64,000 nucleotides of DNA from Qingrenia yutianensis (GCF_014385105.1 NZ_JACRTE010000001.1:347475-411474), one strand, 5' to 3'; positions 43,530 through 52,757 are shown, counted from the first letter of the stretch. Notes: a model not told the origin generated them from the letters alone. A program made the numbers and translations.

Positions 43530-44066
43530 TTATGCCCTGTAAAAAATATGCTTTTTCATATCCTCAAGTCTGCTTTTAACGCTTAAATCAAGCTGTGAAT
43601 TTTCAAAGCGCACCACAAAACCTCCGAGTATTTCAGCGTCGCACGAAAAGTCGGCGCAAACGGTTTTTCCGGTCATTTTTTCAAGCTTTTTAACAAGATT
43701 TTCTTTTTGAACATCAGAAAGTTCAACCGCCGAAATAACGCTTGCACGCTCGATATTATGCGCCTTGCGGTAAAGACGCGCATACTCTTTTTCGCAGTCA
43801 AAAAACAAATTTAAAATATTTTTCGACGCCAAAAGCTTTATAAAATTCACACTGTATCCGCTTAATTTTCCGCCGAACGCATCATTTGCAAGTTTGTCCT
43901 TTTCAGACTTTTCAACGGCATAAGAATTAAGAAGTTTCAAATATTTTTCCTCGGCTTTAAAAACCGCCGATATAACCGACAAATCGTCCAAAATCTTCTT
44001 TTCTTCTTTTTCCTCGCGTGCAAGCTCGTAAAGCGCCGCGGCATAGCTTTGTGCAGTATTTTTCAT
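43530..44066 (-). CDS. atpH: ATP synthase delta subunit
   Basis: Peripheral-stalk subunit joining F1 to the b dimer. The 178 residues have the helical N-terminal domain (QSYAAALYELAREE) and the C-terminal block GGFVVRFENSQLDLSVKSRL that is the most conserved part of the family. It begins 2 bases after atpF. Confidence 0.93.
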   Translation of the reverse strand: MKNTAQSYAAALYELAREEKEEKKILDDLSVISAVFKAEEKYLKLLNSYAVEKSEKDKLANDAFGGKLSGYSVNFIKLLASKNILNLFFDCEKEYARLYRKAHNIERASVISAVELSDVQKENLVKKLEKMTGKTVCADFSCDAEILGGFVVRFENSQLDLSVKSRLEDMKKHIFYRA

Positions 44067-44068
44067 AG

Positions 44069-44569
44069 CTATTCACCCATTTTGCTGATAATATCATCAA
44101 TCATTTTTTCGTGATCTTCTTTTTTCAAATCTTTTTCAATAACCTTTTGTGCAATATTCACCGCAAGATTGGATATATCGCCTTTGATTTCGTTTACGGC
44201 GGCGGTTTTCTCCTGCTCGATTTCTCTTTCAGCTCTGTCGAGAATTCCCCTCGCCTCTTTTTTAGCATCGTCAACAATGGCATTACCGCGCGCCTCTGCA
44301 TTTTTCACAGCACTGCCCACAATCTCCGACGCCTCTTTTTTTGCATCTTTAAGGCGGTTTTCATATTCTTCTTTTAATTTTTCAGCCTCGGTACTGGACG
44401 AATTTGCTTTTTCGTAAAGCGAATTTATCTCGTCCTCGCGCTGTTTCAAAATGTTTTTTATCGGCTTAAAAAAGAACTTTTTCATCAGCAAAAAGAGGAT
44501 AAGCAAATTCGCCCAGGTAAAAATGAGCGTCCATACATCTATGGTGACAAAAGCCAAGTATTTTTCCAT
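44069..44569 (-). CDS. atpF: ATP synthase b subunit
   Basis: Peripheral stalk of Fo-F1. The 166 residues hold one N-terminal membrane helix (about 10-30) followed by a long charged coiled coil (KPIKNILKQREDEINSLY onward). ATG 44569 with GGAGGAAAGG. Confidence 0.94.
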   Translation of the reverse strand: MEKYLAFVTIDVWTLIFTWANLLILFLLMKKFFFKPIKNILKQREDEINSLYEKANSSSTEAEKLKEEYENRLKDAKKEASEIVGSAVKNAEARGNAIVDDAKKEARGILDRAEREIEQEKTAAVNEIKGDISNLAVNIAQKVIEKDLKKEDHEKMIDDIISKMGE

Positions 44570-44608
44570 AGCCTTTCCTCCTTAAAATTTGTAAATCTTC
44601 GGGAAAAA

Positions 44609-44863
44609 TCAAAGCTTGCCGATAAGGGGATTTGCGAAAAGCAAAATCATCGCAACAACCAAACCGTAAATACCGGTAGACTCCGCAACCGCACAGCCGA
44701 AAAGCATTGTAGACGTGATGTCGCCTTTCGCCTCGGGCTGTCTGCCTACCGCCTCGGCAGCCTTACCTGCCGCGTAACCCTGACCTATACCGGGACCTAT
44801 ACCTGCAATCATCGCAAGTCCCGCGCCGACTGCCGACGCCGCCAAAACTATTGCTCTTTCCAT
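44609..44863 (-). CDS. atpE: ATP synthase c subunit with sodium-binding signature
   Basis: Proteolipid of the rotating ring, 84 residues in two helices around the loop GRQPEAKGD. The residues that bind sodium in Ilyobacter tartaricus (Gln32, Val63, Glu65, Ser66, Thr67, Tyr70) are all present here as Gln28, Val59, Glu61, Ser62, Thr63 and Tyr66 (GIGQGY and AESTGIYGLV). The enzyme is therefore predicted to use sodium ions. ATG 44863 has AAGGAGG; longer in-frame readings are not supported. Confidence 0.95.
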   Translation of the reverse strand: MERAIVLAASAVGAGLAMIAGIGPGIGQGYAAGKAAEAVGRQPEAKGDITSTMLFGCAVAESTGIYGLVVAMILLFANPLIGKL

Positions 44864-44903
44864 AAAAAAATTCCTCCTTATAGTAAAAAATATCAGTATA
44901 AAC

Positions 44904-45638
44904 TTATTCAGCCGCCGACGACACAAAAACCATCGTCAGCATTGATATGATGTATGCCTGCAAAAAGCTTGTGAAAAGGTCGAAATAGACCGACAAAATC
45001 GCAGGCAGTCCAACCTGAAAAATCGGTATGCTATTTATAAAATCGTTTGGTATAAAACCCAAAACAAAATTACTCAATGCCGCAAGCGCGCTGTATACAA
45101 GCGACGTTATAACCACGCCCGACGCTATGTTTCCGAAATGACGGAACGCGATTGAAATGGGGTTTGCGACTTCGCTTATAAGGTTTAGCGGAGTGAGCAC
45201 CGCAACAGGCTGTGTGAACGACTTTATATAGCCGAAAATCCCGTTTGTTTTAATGTTTGTAATCTGCACCATCATAAACGTCACCAGCGCCCAGCCGAGC
45301 GTTGTGCTGAGGTCTGCGGTGAGCGGACGCATACCGAGGAGACTCGAAAGACTTCCCAAAATGGAAAGCGTGAAAAGCGCGCCGATATACGGAACGAATT
45401 TTTCAAATCTTTCTCCCATAACCTCGGTTACGAGATTATGCAACATAAGATACAGTTTTTCAGCGGCAATTTGCCTTTTGCCGGGATTTTTAACCTTTAA
45501 ACCGCGTGTAAGGTATATTGACATCAAAACGATAAACGCCATAATGTACCAGCTATTGACAACCGTTTCGGTCACGTTTATACCGCCGAAAAACGGGAGT
45601 GTAAACACAATTTTAGGGCCGTTTACTTCAACGTTCAA
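44904..45638 (-). CDS. atpB: ATP synthase a subunit
   Basis: Stator subunit that forms the ion half-channels. The 244 residues have five or six membrane helices; the essential Arg lies in FRHFGNIASG. The TTG at 45638 lies 9 bases after GGAGG and gives MNVEVNG. This start overlaps the end of atpI by 11 bases. Confidence 0.94.
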   Translation of the reverse strand: MNVEVNGPKIVFTLPFFGGINVTETVVNSWYIMAFIVLMSIYLTRGLKVKNPGKRQIAAEKLYLMLHNLVTEVMGERFEKFVPYIGALFTLSILGSLSSLLGMRPLTADLSTTLGWALVTFMMVQITNIKTNGIFGYIKSFTQPVAVLTPLNLISEVANPISIAFRHFGNIASGVVITSLVYSALAALSNFVLGFIPNDFINSIPIFQVGLPAILSVYFDLFTSFLQAYIISMLTMVFVSSAAE

Positions 45639-46029
45639 CTTTTTGCGCCTCCTTTTTGTGCGTGTCCGCATACGACAGGCACATTATTATGATACGCGGA
45701 AAAATGAGCGGAACAATCATTGCCCAGTGATTTATAAATTCGCTTTTAATCGCAAAATAAATCATAAGCGCAATAAACACCATTCTTAAAAAATATCCTC
45801 CGCCCATAGCGCTCAATGCCGCGTTTTTCTTCTTTTTGACACTTCGCTCAATGTATACCGCAAGGAAAAAATAATTTAAAAACGCGGCGGAAAAGCCTAA
45901 AAGTGTGCCGAAAAGTATTGAATTTTGATAACCCAAAACGATTGAGAAAATAACGGCACTTATCGCCGAGCAGATTAAAAGACCTATTCCCATTCGTTTA
46001 AGTTCGTAAACAGATGATGCCGAAAGCAT
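45628..46029 (-). CDS. atpI: ATP synthase subunit I (AtpI)
   Basis: A 133-residue membrane protein with four helices of the ATP synthase I family. Such proteins help assemble the c ring or supply magnesium in other bacteria. The start at 46029 is preceded by AAAGGGTG. It lies between atpZ and atpB. Confidence 0.82.
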   Translation of the reverse strand: MLSASSVYELKRMGIGLLICSAISAVIFSIVLGYQNSILFGTLLGFSAAFLNYFFLAVYIERSVKKKKNAALSAMGGGYFLRMVFIALMIYFAIKSEFINHWAMIVPLIFPRIIIMCLSYADTHKKEAQKVER

Positions 46030-46042
46030 AAAATCACCCTTT

Positions 46043-46273
46043 TTATTTGTCGCTTTTATTTTCTTTTTCAACAAGCTTTATAAAATTCAAAAGACTCATA
46101 AAACCTGCACCGCAGCCGACGATTATTCCCAAAATCACTGCATAATCGCCGAGCATAAATTTATTTTTAATATAAATCGCAATAATTATGCACAAAATAA
46201 CGGGAGTTATAATATTAAATCCAAGCTGTGTAACGTATGCAAGCGCCTTTAAGCTCTTGTATTTTTTATTCAA
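46043..46273 (-). CDS. AtpZ/AtpI-type small membrane protein
   Basis: A 76-residue two-helix protein (AYVTQLGFNIITPVI and YAVILGIIVGCGAGFMSL) of the AtpZ family that often opens atp operons. The TTG at 46273 lies 6 bases after GAGGTG. Possible upstream starts have no ribosome site. The 129 bases before it contain no promoter I would trust, so the atp genes may be read from mnaA. Confidence 0.78.
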   Translation of the reverse strand: MNKKYKSLKALAYVTQLGFNIITPVILCIIIAIYIKNKFMLGDYAVILGIIVGCGAGFMSLLNFIKLVEKENKSDK

Positions 46274-46402
46274 TTTTAACACCTCGACGCGCGGTTTGTC
46301 AACATTAAAATGCCGTGTTTTGGGCATTTTTATAAAATTGACCAACCGTTTATATGCTAAAAGAGAGCCAAACAAAATATGTTCAAACTCTCTTTAATTT
46401 CA

Positions 46403-47551
46403 TCAGTCAACTTTCAAATCTTCGGGACGCTCTTTAAGATAGCCGAAATGGTACAAAATAGCGTCAACAGTGCGTTTGGACGCAGTTCCGTCACCGTACG
46501 GATTTGCGGTTTTTGATATTTTTTTGTAAAATTCACTGTCGCAGATAAGGTCGGCTGCATATTTTACGATAACATCTTTTTCGATACCGCCCATTATAAC
46601 CGTGCCTGCCTTAACCGCCTCGGGACGCTCCGTTTCGGTGCGCAATACGATAACGGGTTTGCCGAGGCTCGGAGCCTCCTCCTGAAGTCCGCCCGAATCG
46701 GTCATAACCATATAACAGCGGTGCATAGCATTGTGCATATCAACAACGTCGAGCGGTTCGATAAGATGCACTCTGTCCATACCGCCGAGAATTTTGTTTG
46801 CAACCTCTCGTACGGCAGGGTTTAAGTGAACGGGATAAACAACCTCAACGTCACTGTGTTTTTCAACGATTTCTTTAACCGCCGAGCAGATGTTCTCAAG
46901 CGGTTTTCCGAGGTTTTCTCTGCGGTGCGCGGTCATAAGAATAACCTTTTTCGCATTGAAATCAACCGAATTTAAGTATTCGTCTTTAAATTTATAGTTC
47001 TCTTTTACCGTCGATTTGAGCGCGTCGATAACGGTATTTCCCGTTATAAAAATGTTTTTTTCGTCAACATTTTCTTTAAGAAGATTTTGCTTATTCGCAG
47101 CAGTCGGCGAAAAATGCAAATCCGCAATCGCGCCGGTAAGACGTCTGTTCATCTCTTCGGGATACGGCGAATATTTGTCATATGTGCGCAGTCCTGCCTC
47201 AACGTGACCGACTTTCGTCTGATTGTAAAAAGACGCGAGCGCGCCGACAAAGGTAGTGCTGGTGTCGCCGTGAACAAGCACAATGTCGGGTTTTGCCTCG
47301 TTTATAACGTCATAAAGACCGGTGAGCGCATTTGTTGTAATGGACAAAAGCGTTTGTCTGTCTTTCATAATATTCAAATCGTAATCGGGTGTGATGTTGA
47401 AAATTTCAAGCACCTGGTCGAGCATCTGTCTGTGCTGTGCTGTAACCGCAACGATAGACTCAATATTTTCGTTTTTTTCAAGCTCCTTTACAAGCGGAGC
47501 CATTTTTATAGCCTCGGGACGTGTCCCGAAAACCGTCATAACTTTAATCAT
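46403..47551 (-). CDS. mnaA: UDP-N-acetylglucosamine 2-epimerase
   Basis: Interconverts UDP-GlcNAc and UDP-ManNAc for wall polymers. The 382 residues include MTVFGTRPEAIKMAPLVKEL, HVEAGLRT, TAHRRENLG and the DSGGLQEEAPSLGKPV active-site block. The ATG at 47551 has AAGGAG and overlaps the end of tagO by 8 bases. In other Firmicutes this gene also lies just before the atp operon. Confidence 0.95.
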   Translation of the reverse strand: MIKVMTVFGTRPEAIKMAPLVKELEKNENIESIVAVTAQHRQMLDQVLEIFNITPDYDLNIMKDRQTLLSITTNALTGLYDVINEAKPDIVLVHGDTSTTFVGALASFYNQTKVGHVEAGLRTYDKYSPYPEEMNRRLTGAIADLHFSPTAANKQNLLKENVDEKNIFITGNTVIDALKSTVKENYKFKDEYLNSVDFNAKKVILMTAHRRENLGKPLENICSAVKEIVEKHSDVEVVYPVHLNPAVREVANKILGGMDRVHLIEPLDVVDMHNAMHRCYMVMTDSGGLQEEAPSLGKPVIVLRTETERPEAVKAGTVIMGGIEKDVIVKYAADLICDSEFYKKISKTANPYGDGTASKRTVDAILYHFGYLKERPEDLKVD

Positions 47552-48743
47552 TTTTTTCTTCTCCTTTTTCCGTGCCGGAATTTTTGGTGTTATCTTCTGT
47601 GTTATCTTCAGTTTTTCCGTCTGTATTTTCGTCTGTAACAATTTCTGTTTTCTGTATATTTTTGCCTTTTTTTCCCGAGCCGAACACAACGTCACCGCTC
47701 TGTTTTTCTGTCTTTTCGCGGTGAATGGTTATATAAATACTGAAAACCGCAACTATAAGAATTGACACAACAATCCAAATTGCCTGCTGTGCGCCTCTGT
47801 CTACCATAACCACCGCGGTAAGTCCCAAAAGCGTGCTGATTATATAAAGTATCGCAACCGCCTGTTTCTGCGAAAATCCCATATCCATAAGCTTGTGATG
47901 AAGATGTCCCCTGTCCGCGGTCATAACGGGTTTACCGTTCCAAACGCGCCTTACAATCGCAAAAAGCGTATCGAAAATCGGCAGTCCGAGAATTAAAAAC
48001 GGCGCCACAAACGATATGATAAGGTAGCCTTTAAACAAGCCCTGTATGCAGATTATCGAGAGCATAAATCCCAAAAACTGCGCGCCGGTGTCGCCCATAA
48101 AAATTTTAGCCGGATTAAAGTTAAACGGCAAAAATCCTATGCACGCGCCTGCAAGCGCCGCCGAGATTATCGCAACCGTCGGTTCGCGCAGAAGTATTGC
48201 TATAAAGAAAAGCGAAAACGTCGCAATGGACGATACACCTGCCGCAAGTCCGTCAAGTCCGTCGATTAAGTTAACTGCGTTTGTCACCGCGACAATCCAT
48301 ATCACCGTGACGGGTATGCTCGCCCAGCCGAGGGGCAGAATTCCGCCCTTTATGATGAAATCGGGCACCGAAAGATAGGTTATTTTTATTCCGTTAAGCG
48401 CAACGACAACCGCCGCGAGAAGCTGGAACAAAAGCTTTTTCTTCGGTTTAAGTTCAACGGTGTCGTCCACAATTCCCATTGCAACAATGATAATCGATCC
48501 TAAAAGTATACCGCGCAGTGTTTCGTCAATCGGACGGTAAAAGCACAAAAGGCTGATAAACGTTCCGTAGAATATCGCAAGTCCGCCGATGAGCGGAGTT
48601 GATTTTTTGTGTATTCGCCTTTTTCCGTCGGGCACGTCCACCGCGCCCATTTTAAACGCCATTTTGCGCACTAACGGTGTGGACACAAAAGACAGAATAA
48701 ACGCGAGCGAAAAGCTTAAAATCAGCGTTGTTAACATATCCAT
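47544..48743 (-). CDS. tagO: Undecaprenyl-phosphate GlcNAc-1-phosphate transferase (TagO/WecA)
   Basis: Starts wall polymer synthesis by loading GlcNAc-1-phosphate onto undecaprenyl phosphate. About ten membrane helices; motifs GIVDDTVELKPKKKLL, NAVNLIDGLDGLAAG, FMGDTGAQFLG and ADRGHLHHKL are intact. After about residue 345 an unusual hydrophilic tail of some 50 residues follows, rich in Thr, Asp, Glu and Asn (TEDNTEDNTKNSGTEKGEE). With mnaA it could supply the polymer that anchors the SLH proteins of this window. Confidence 0.94.
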   Translation of the reverse strand: MDMLTTLILSFSLAFILSFVSTPLVRKMAFKMGAVDVPDGKRRIHKKSTPLIGGLAIFYGTFISLLCFYRPIDETLRGILLGSIIIVAMGIVDDTVELKPKKKLLFQLLAAVVVALNGIKITYLSVPDFIIKGGILPLGWASIPVTVIWIVAVTNAVNLIDGLDGLAAGVSSIATFSLFFIAILLREPTVAIISAALAGACIGFLPFNFNPAKIFMGDTGAQFLGFMLSIICIQGLFKGYLIISFVAPFLILGLPIFDTLFAIVRRVWNGKPVMTADRGHLHHKLMDMGFSQKQAVAILYIISTLLGLTAVVMVDRGAQQAIWIVVSILIVAVFSIYITIHREKTEKQSGDVVFGSGKKGKNIQKTEIVTDENTDGKTEDNTEDNTKNSGTEKGEEKND

Positions 48744-48767
48744 TTAATATTTCTCCTGCCTTTTGAA

Positions 48768-49793
48768 TTAAAATTTTCTGTCCACAAAACCGAGCTTTCT
48801 GTGAACCTTGGAGAGTGTGCGCGACGCAAGTTTCTGTGCCGCAAGCGCACCTTTTTTGTATATTTCTTCAATGTATGCTTTGTCTTTTATAAGCGCGTTA
48901 TAACGTTCGCGTATCGGACGGAGTTCTTCAACCGCCGCCTCGGCAACGCTCTGTTTAAAGTCGCCGTAGCCTTTGCCGTCAAATTCCGCTTCAATATCGC
49001 TTATCTCTTTTTTAGTGATTGCGGAATAAATATTTATAAGGTTGTTAATTCCGTCGTGTCCCTCGCGCACTTTTATAAGATTGTCCGAGTCGGTCACGGC
49101 GCGTTTGATTTTACGCACAATCGCGTCGGGAGTATCGAGGATTGAAATAAATCCGTTCTCGTTGGGGTCGGATTTCGACATTTTCGAGGTCGGCTCCTGA
49201 AGGCTCATAATTCTTGCGCCTGCTTTGGGTGTAAAGCCTTCGGGGATTTTAAACACATTTCCGTAAACGCCGTTAAAACGCATTGCAATATCGCGCGTGA
49301 TTTCAAGGTGCTGTTTCTGGTCGCTGCCGACGGGAACAAGGTCGGTCTGATAAAGCAAAATATCCGCCGCCATAAGCACGGGATACGTGAAAAGTCCTGC
49401 GTTTATATTGTCCGCGTGTTTTGCGCATTTGTCCTTATACTGCGTCATTCTCGAAAGTTCGCCCATATATGTAAAACAGCTTAAAACCCACGAAAGTTCC
49501 GCGTGCTGGGGAACGTGCGACTGGAAGAACAGAATGTTTTTCTCCGCGTCAATTCCGCACGCAAGATACTGCACCAAAAATTCAATACATCTTTTTCTCA
49601 AAAGCGCACTGTCTTGACGCACCGTGATTGAGTGCAGGTCAACCACCGAAAAAAGGCAGTTGTAATCGTTTTGCAAATCTACCCAGTTTTTCAGCGCGCC
49701 TATATAGTTACCCAGCGTAATGCAACCCGTCGGCTGGATACCGCTGAATATAATTTTCTTTTTTTCTGTCTTGTTTTCCGCATTGTTTTCCAT
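48768..49793 (-). CDS. trpS: Tryptophanyl-tRNA synthetase
   Basis: Class I synthetase charging tRNA-Trp. The 341 residues show the HIGH-type motif GIQPTGCITLGNYIGAL, with Thr in place of the first His, GSDQKQHLEITRDIA and the KMSKS loop (SKMSKSDPN). ATG 49793 is 8 bases after AAGGTG; an in-frame GTG three codons upstream is closer than a ribosome could use. Confidence 0.95.
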   Translation of the reverse strand: MENNAENKTEKKKIIFSGIQPTGCITLGNYIGALKNWVDLQNDYNCLFSVVDLHSITVRQDSALLRKRCIEFLVQYLACGIDAEKNILFFQSHVPQHAELSWVLSCFTYMGELSRMTQYKDKCAKHADNINAGLFTYPVLMAADILLYQTDLVPVGSDQKQHLEITRDIAMRFNGVYGNVFKIPEGFTPKAGARIMSLQEPTSKMSKSDPNENGFISILDTPDAIVRKIKRAVTDSDNLIKVREGHDGINNLINIYSAITKKEISDIEAEFDGKGYGDFKQSVAEAAVEELRPIRERYNALIKDKAYIEEIYKKGALAAQKLASRTLSKVHRKLGFVDRKF

Positions 49794-49808
49794 TGTATTC
49801 ACACCTTT

Positions 49809-50999
49809 TTATACGTATTCTTTAAGAATTTCGCCGAGAATTTTCATTCCCTCGTCTATTTTTTCGTTTGACACGGTTGTATAGTTTAATCTGAAGCAGT
49901 TTGACACCTTGTCAATGTCAGCCATACACGTTCTGCCGGGCACAAACGCAATGCCCTTTTCAACCGCTTTTTCAAATATTTTGCCTGTGTCAATGCCCTC
50001 GGGCATAGTGCACCAGAGGAAAATTCCGCCGTCGGGATTTGTAAGGCTAACGCTGTCGGGGAAATATTTTTTTGCGCCGTCAAGCATTGCCGCGCATTTT
50101 TCACCGCATTTCTGGGCAGAAATTTTTATATGTTCGTCAAAATCGTAATTGTTTATATAATCCGTTACCATCATCTGATTTAAAAGCGGAGTGTGTACGT
50201 CGTTAACCTGTTTTACAACCACAACTCTGTCCATAATGTCCTTATGGCAAGTCAAAAATCCAACTCTCATACCGGGCGAAAGAGTTTTCGAGAATGAGCC
50301 GACGTACATGACTCTGCCCTCGTCGTCAAACGATTTTATCGCCGCAACGTCCTCACCCCTGAAACGAAGTTCGCCGTAAGGATTATCCTCCAAAATAAGG
50401 CAGTTGTATTTTTTCGCAATTTCCAAAAGTTTTTTGCGTTTTTCAAGACTTAATGTAATACCCGTCGGATTCTGGAAGGTTGTGATGGTGTATATAAATT
50501 TGATATTTTTCTCGGTTTTTAATATATTTTCAACCTGTTCAAGGTCGATACCGTCCTCTTTAACTTCCGCCTCAAAAAGGCGCGCATTATACGAACGGAA
50601 CGAATTGAGCGCGCCGATAAAACTGGGCGCCTCGACGATAACACCATCGCCCTCGTTCAAGAGTGCTTTACCCACAAGGTCGATTGCCTGCTGTGCGCCT
50701 GTGGTTATAATGGTCTGGTCAAAATCTTTGCCGACGTTTTTTTGAGCATTTCTTTTTTCAACAATCTCGATAAGCGGAGCATAACCCTCCGTTATGCCGT
50801 AAATAAGCGCTTTTGCGCCGTTTTTTTCAAGTATACCGTCCGCAATTTTTCCAAGCTCTTTTGCAGGGAAAAGTTCGGGCGACGGAATACCGCCGGCAAA
50901 CGAAATGATGTTGCTTTTGCCGAGCATTTTAAAAATTTCTCTTATAGCCGAAGCCTTAAGCGATTTAACCCTTTCGGAAAGTAAATTTGAATATTCCAT
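49809..50999 (-). CDS. PLP-dependent aminotransferase, class I/II (MocR-relative, LysN-like)
   Basis: A 396-residue fold-type I aminotransferase. The PLP-binding Lys is in VGSFSKTLSPGMRVGF; FQNPTGITLS, LEDNPYGELRF and RLNYTTVS are the other conserved positions. It resembles 2-aminoadipate and branched or aromatic aminotransferases; the substrate cannot be fixed. ATG 50999 has AGGAGG. It lies 12 bases after an SLH gene and 15 before trpS. Confidence 0.88.
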   Translation of the reverse strand: MEYSNLLSERVKSLKASAIREIFKMLGKSNIISFAGGIPSPELFPAKELGKIADGILEKNGAKALIYGITEGYAPLIEIVEKRNAQKNVGKDFDQTIITTGAQQAIDLVGKALLNEGDGVIVEAPSFIGALNSFRSYNARLFEAEVKEDGIDLEQVENILKTEKNIKFIYTITTFQNPTGITLSLEKRKKLLEIAKKYNCLILEDNPYGELRFRGEDVAAIKSFDDEGRVMYVGSFSKTLSPGMRVGFLTCHKDIMDRVVVVKQVNDVHTPLLNQMMVTDYINNYDFDEHIKISAQKCGEKCAAMLDGAKKYFPDSVSLTNPDGGIFLWCTMPEGIDTGKIFEKAVEKGIAFVPGRTCMADIDKVSNCFRLNYTTVSNEKIDEGMKILGEILKEYV

Positions 51000-51011
51000 T
51001 TTTATGTCCTC

Positions 51012-51701
51012 CTAAAGCGAATTTTTAAGTATTTCACGCAGTTTGTATATTATAACGGCGGAATCGCACCGTCTTAAGTTTGCCGACGGCATAAAGCTTC
51101 CGTCACCGAAACCGTTTAAAATTTTCATATCTTTGAGCGCATACACATATTTTTTATTCTGCGCATTTATTTCACTGTCATCTGTGAATAAAACTCCGTA
51201 GTCACCGCGCACGGAAACACCCGAAAATTCAAGTATTTTTGCCGATATAACCGCGGTTTGCTCACGTGTTATATACTCATCAAAATCGGTATCGTACGGC
51301 AAAAAATCAACAATTCCCGCGTCTTCCGCCGACGCAATATACGGATAACTCCAGTCGTTTTTGTCAAGCTTTTCAAAATCGCAGTTAAATTCCTCGCTGT
51401 ACAAACCGCCGACAAGCACCGCAAGCTTGATAAATTCTTTGATTTTCACATTGCCGCCGGGTGCAAAAACTCCCTCGCACCGTCCCGAAACAATGCCGTC
51501 ACGGGATAACGCATACACGCTTTGATGCGCCCATTCAAAACCTATCAAATCGGCAAAAACCGTGTCGCTGTCCGTTGTGCTTTCGGGTGTGTAGTCCTCG
51601 GTTGACGCGTTGTAATGCGAAATAATTCTCGAAATGTCCTCCTGCGCAAAAGCCGTCTGAAAAGCGGCGGCAAGCGCAATTAAAAATGCAAATTTCTTCA
51701 C
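51012..51701 (-). CDS. Short SLH domain protein
   Basis: A 229-residue secreted protein: signal peptide MKKFAFLIALAAAFQTAFA, an acidic stretch, then three SLH modules that fill the rest (FADLIGFEWAHQSVYALSRD, WSYPYIASAEDAGIVDFLPY and ALKDMKILNGFGDGSFMPS). It has almost no other domain, so it may act as a small wall-bound adaptor. The GTG start overlaps the manA stop in GTGA, with AAGGTG 9 bases upstream; earlier in-frame starts lack this spacing. Confidence 0.85.
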   Translation of the reverse strand: MKKFAFLIALAAAFQTAFAQEDISRIISHYNASTEDYTPESTTDSDTVFADLIGFEWAHQSVYALSRDGIVSGRCEGVFAPGGNVKIKEFIKLAVLVGGLYSEEFNCDFEKLDKNDWSYPYIASAEDAGIVDFLPYDTDFDEYITREQTAVISAKILEFSGVSVRGDYGVLFTDDSEINAQNKKYVYALKDMKILNGFGDGSFMPSANLRRCDSAVIIYKLREILKNSL

Positions 51702-52621
51702 GGCAGCATACACCTTAAAATGTCGCAGTCGCCCGAAATTTTATAATTTTTAAGGCACGCAGGGATTAAAAACGTGTCGCCTGCGGAAAATTTCTCTTTT
51801 TTACCGCCGTCGTATTCGATAAAGCCGTCACCCTCAAGAAACATCACCGCATTAAACGTTTTTTCTTCGGTGTCAAAGCATTTTTCACCGTGAACGGTAT
51901 GTTTAACGACTTTAAAATATTCGCACTCCGCAACGGTGCATTCGTCAAGATTTTCCGCGTTGCAATACGCTTTTTCGTAAACACCGAGTTTTGCAACTTC
52001 AAGCGCCTTGTCAAGATGAAGTTCGCGCAAATTTCCGTCCTTATCGCGTCTGTTGTAGTCATACAAACGGTAGGTCGTGTCACTGCTCTGCTGAATTTCG
52101 GCAACTATAAGACCTGCGCAGAGGCAATGCACCGAACCGCCTCGGATAAAGAAACAGTCGCCTTTTTTAACGTCGTAATATTTTATAATATCCTGCAAAG
52201 TGCCGTCTTTCGCGGCTTTTTCCACCTCGTCTTTGGTAACGTCACGCACAAAGCCGAAGCCTATTTTTGCGCCCTCTTTCGCGTCAACGATATACCACAT
52301 TTCGGTTTTGCCGTTTTCGCCCTCGGGATGCACCTGAACGGATAAATCTTTATTTGCATCGAGAAATTTGAAAAGAAGCGGAAATTCTTTTTCGTTTTCG
52401 CCGTTTTTGCCCATAATAAGGCTTTTGTTTTTTTCAATAACATCTTTAAGAAATTGTCCTTTAAACTCACCGTTGGCAATTTTGACGGGCGCTTTTTCAA
52501 GGCAGGATAATTCCCAGCTTTCAGCCAAAAATCCGCCGTTCGCCTTGCCGTATTTTTTGCTCAAATTTGTGCCGCCCCAAAGATAATCTTTGAAAATCGG
52601 CTGTGTTTTCATAGGATACAA
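51698..52621 (-). CDS. manA: Mannose-6-phosphate isomerase, class I
   Basis: Zinc enzyme linking fructose-6-phosphate and mannose-6-phosphate. The 307 residues begin with MYPMKTQPIFKDYLWGG, the usual start of the short Gram-positive type. LSVQVHPE, GSVHCLCAG and QQSSDTTYRLYDYNR are conserved. The TTG at 52621 lies 9 bases after GAGGAG. A longer frame from TTG 52651 would start at the predicted transcript start and is excluded. Confidence 0.94.
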   Translation of the reverse strand: MYPMKTQPIFKDYLWGGTNLSKKYGKANGGFLAESWELSCLEKAPVKIANGEFKGQFLKDVIEKNKSLIMGKNGENEKEFPLLFKFLDANKDLSVQVHPEGENGKTEMWYIVDAKEGAKIGFGFVRDVTKDEVEKAAKDGTLQDIIKYYDVKKGDCFFIRGGSVHCLCAGLIVAEIQQSSDTTYRLYDYNRRDKDGNLRELHLDKALEVAKLGVYEKAYCNAENLDECTVAECEYFKVVKHTVHGEKCFDTEEKTFNAVMFLEGDGFIEYDGGKKEKFSAGDTFLIPACLKNYKISGDCDILRCMLP

Positions 52622-52659
52622 TTTTTTCAGCTCCTCAAAAAATGGTTTCAATCTGTTTT

Positions 52660-52688
52660 ATTATACCACAATGCTTTTTAAAAATCAA
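52660..52688 (-). promoter_or_regulatory. Promoter of manA
   Basis: Minus-strand TTGATT, 17-base spacer, TATAAT with extended TG (TGGTATAAT), about 40 bases before the manA start. It could drive manA through trpS and beyond. Confidence 0.8.
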
Positions 52689-52721
52689 TAATTTTGTTAA
52701 CATAATGCAATTATATTAAAA

Positions 52722-52748
52722 GAGAATGTGAATTTTTTTCACATTCTC
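52722..52748 (-). terminator. Terminator of the antiporter gene
   Basis: An 11-bp perfect stem GAGAATGTGAA/TTCACATTCTC with a 5-base loop lies 10 bases after the stop at 52758. A T-rich stretch follows on the minus strand. Confidence 0.82.
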
Positions 52749-52757
52749 AAAAACAAG

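Noticed and set aside
46274..46402. TTGACA-N18-TAAAAT upstream of atpZ as a promoter
   Set aside because: The -10 would lie on the atpZ ribosome site and start codon, so transcripts would lack both.
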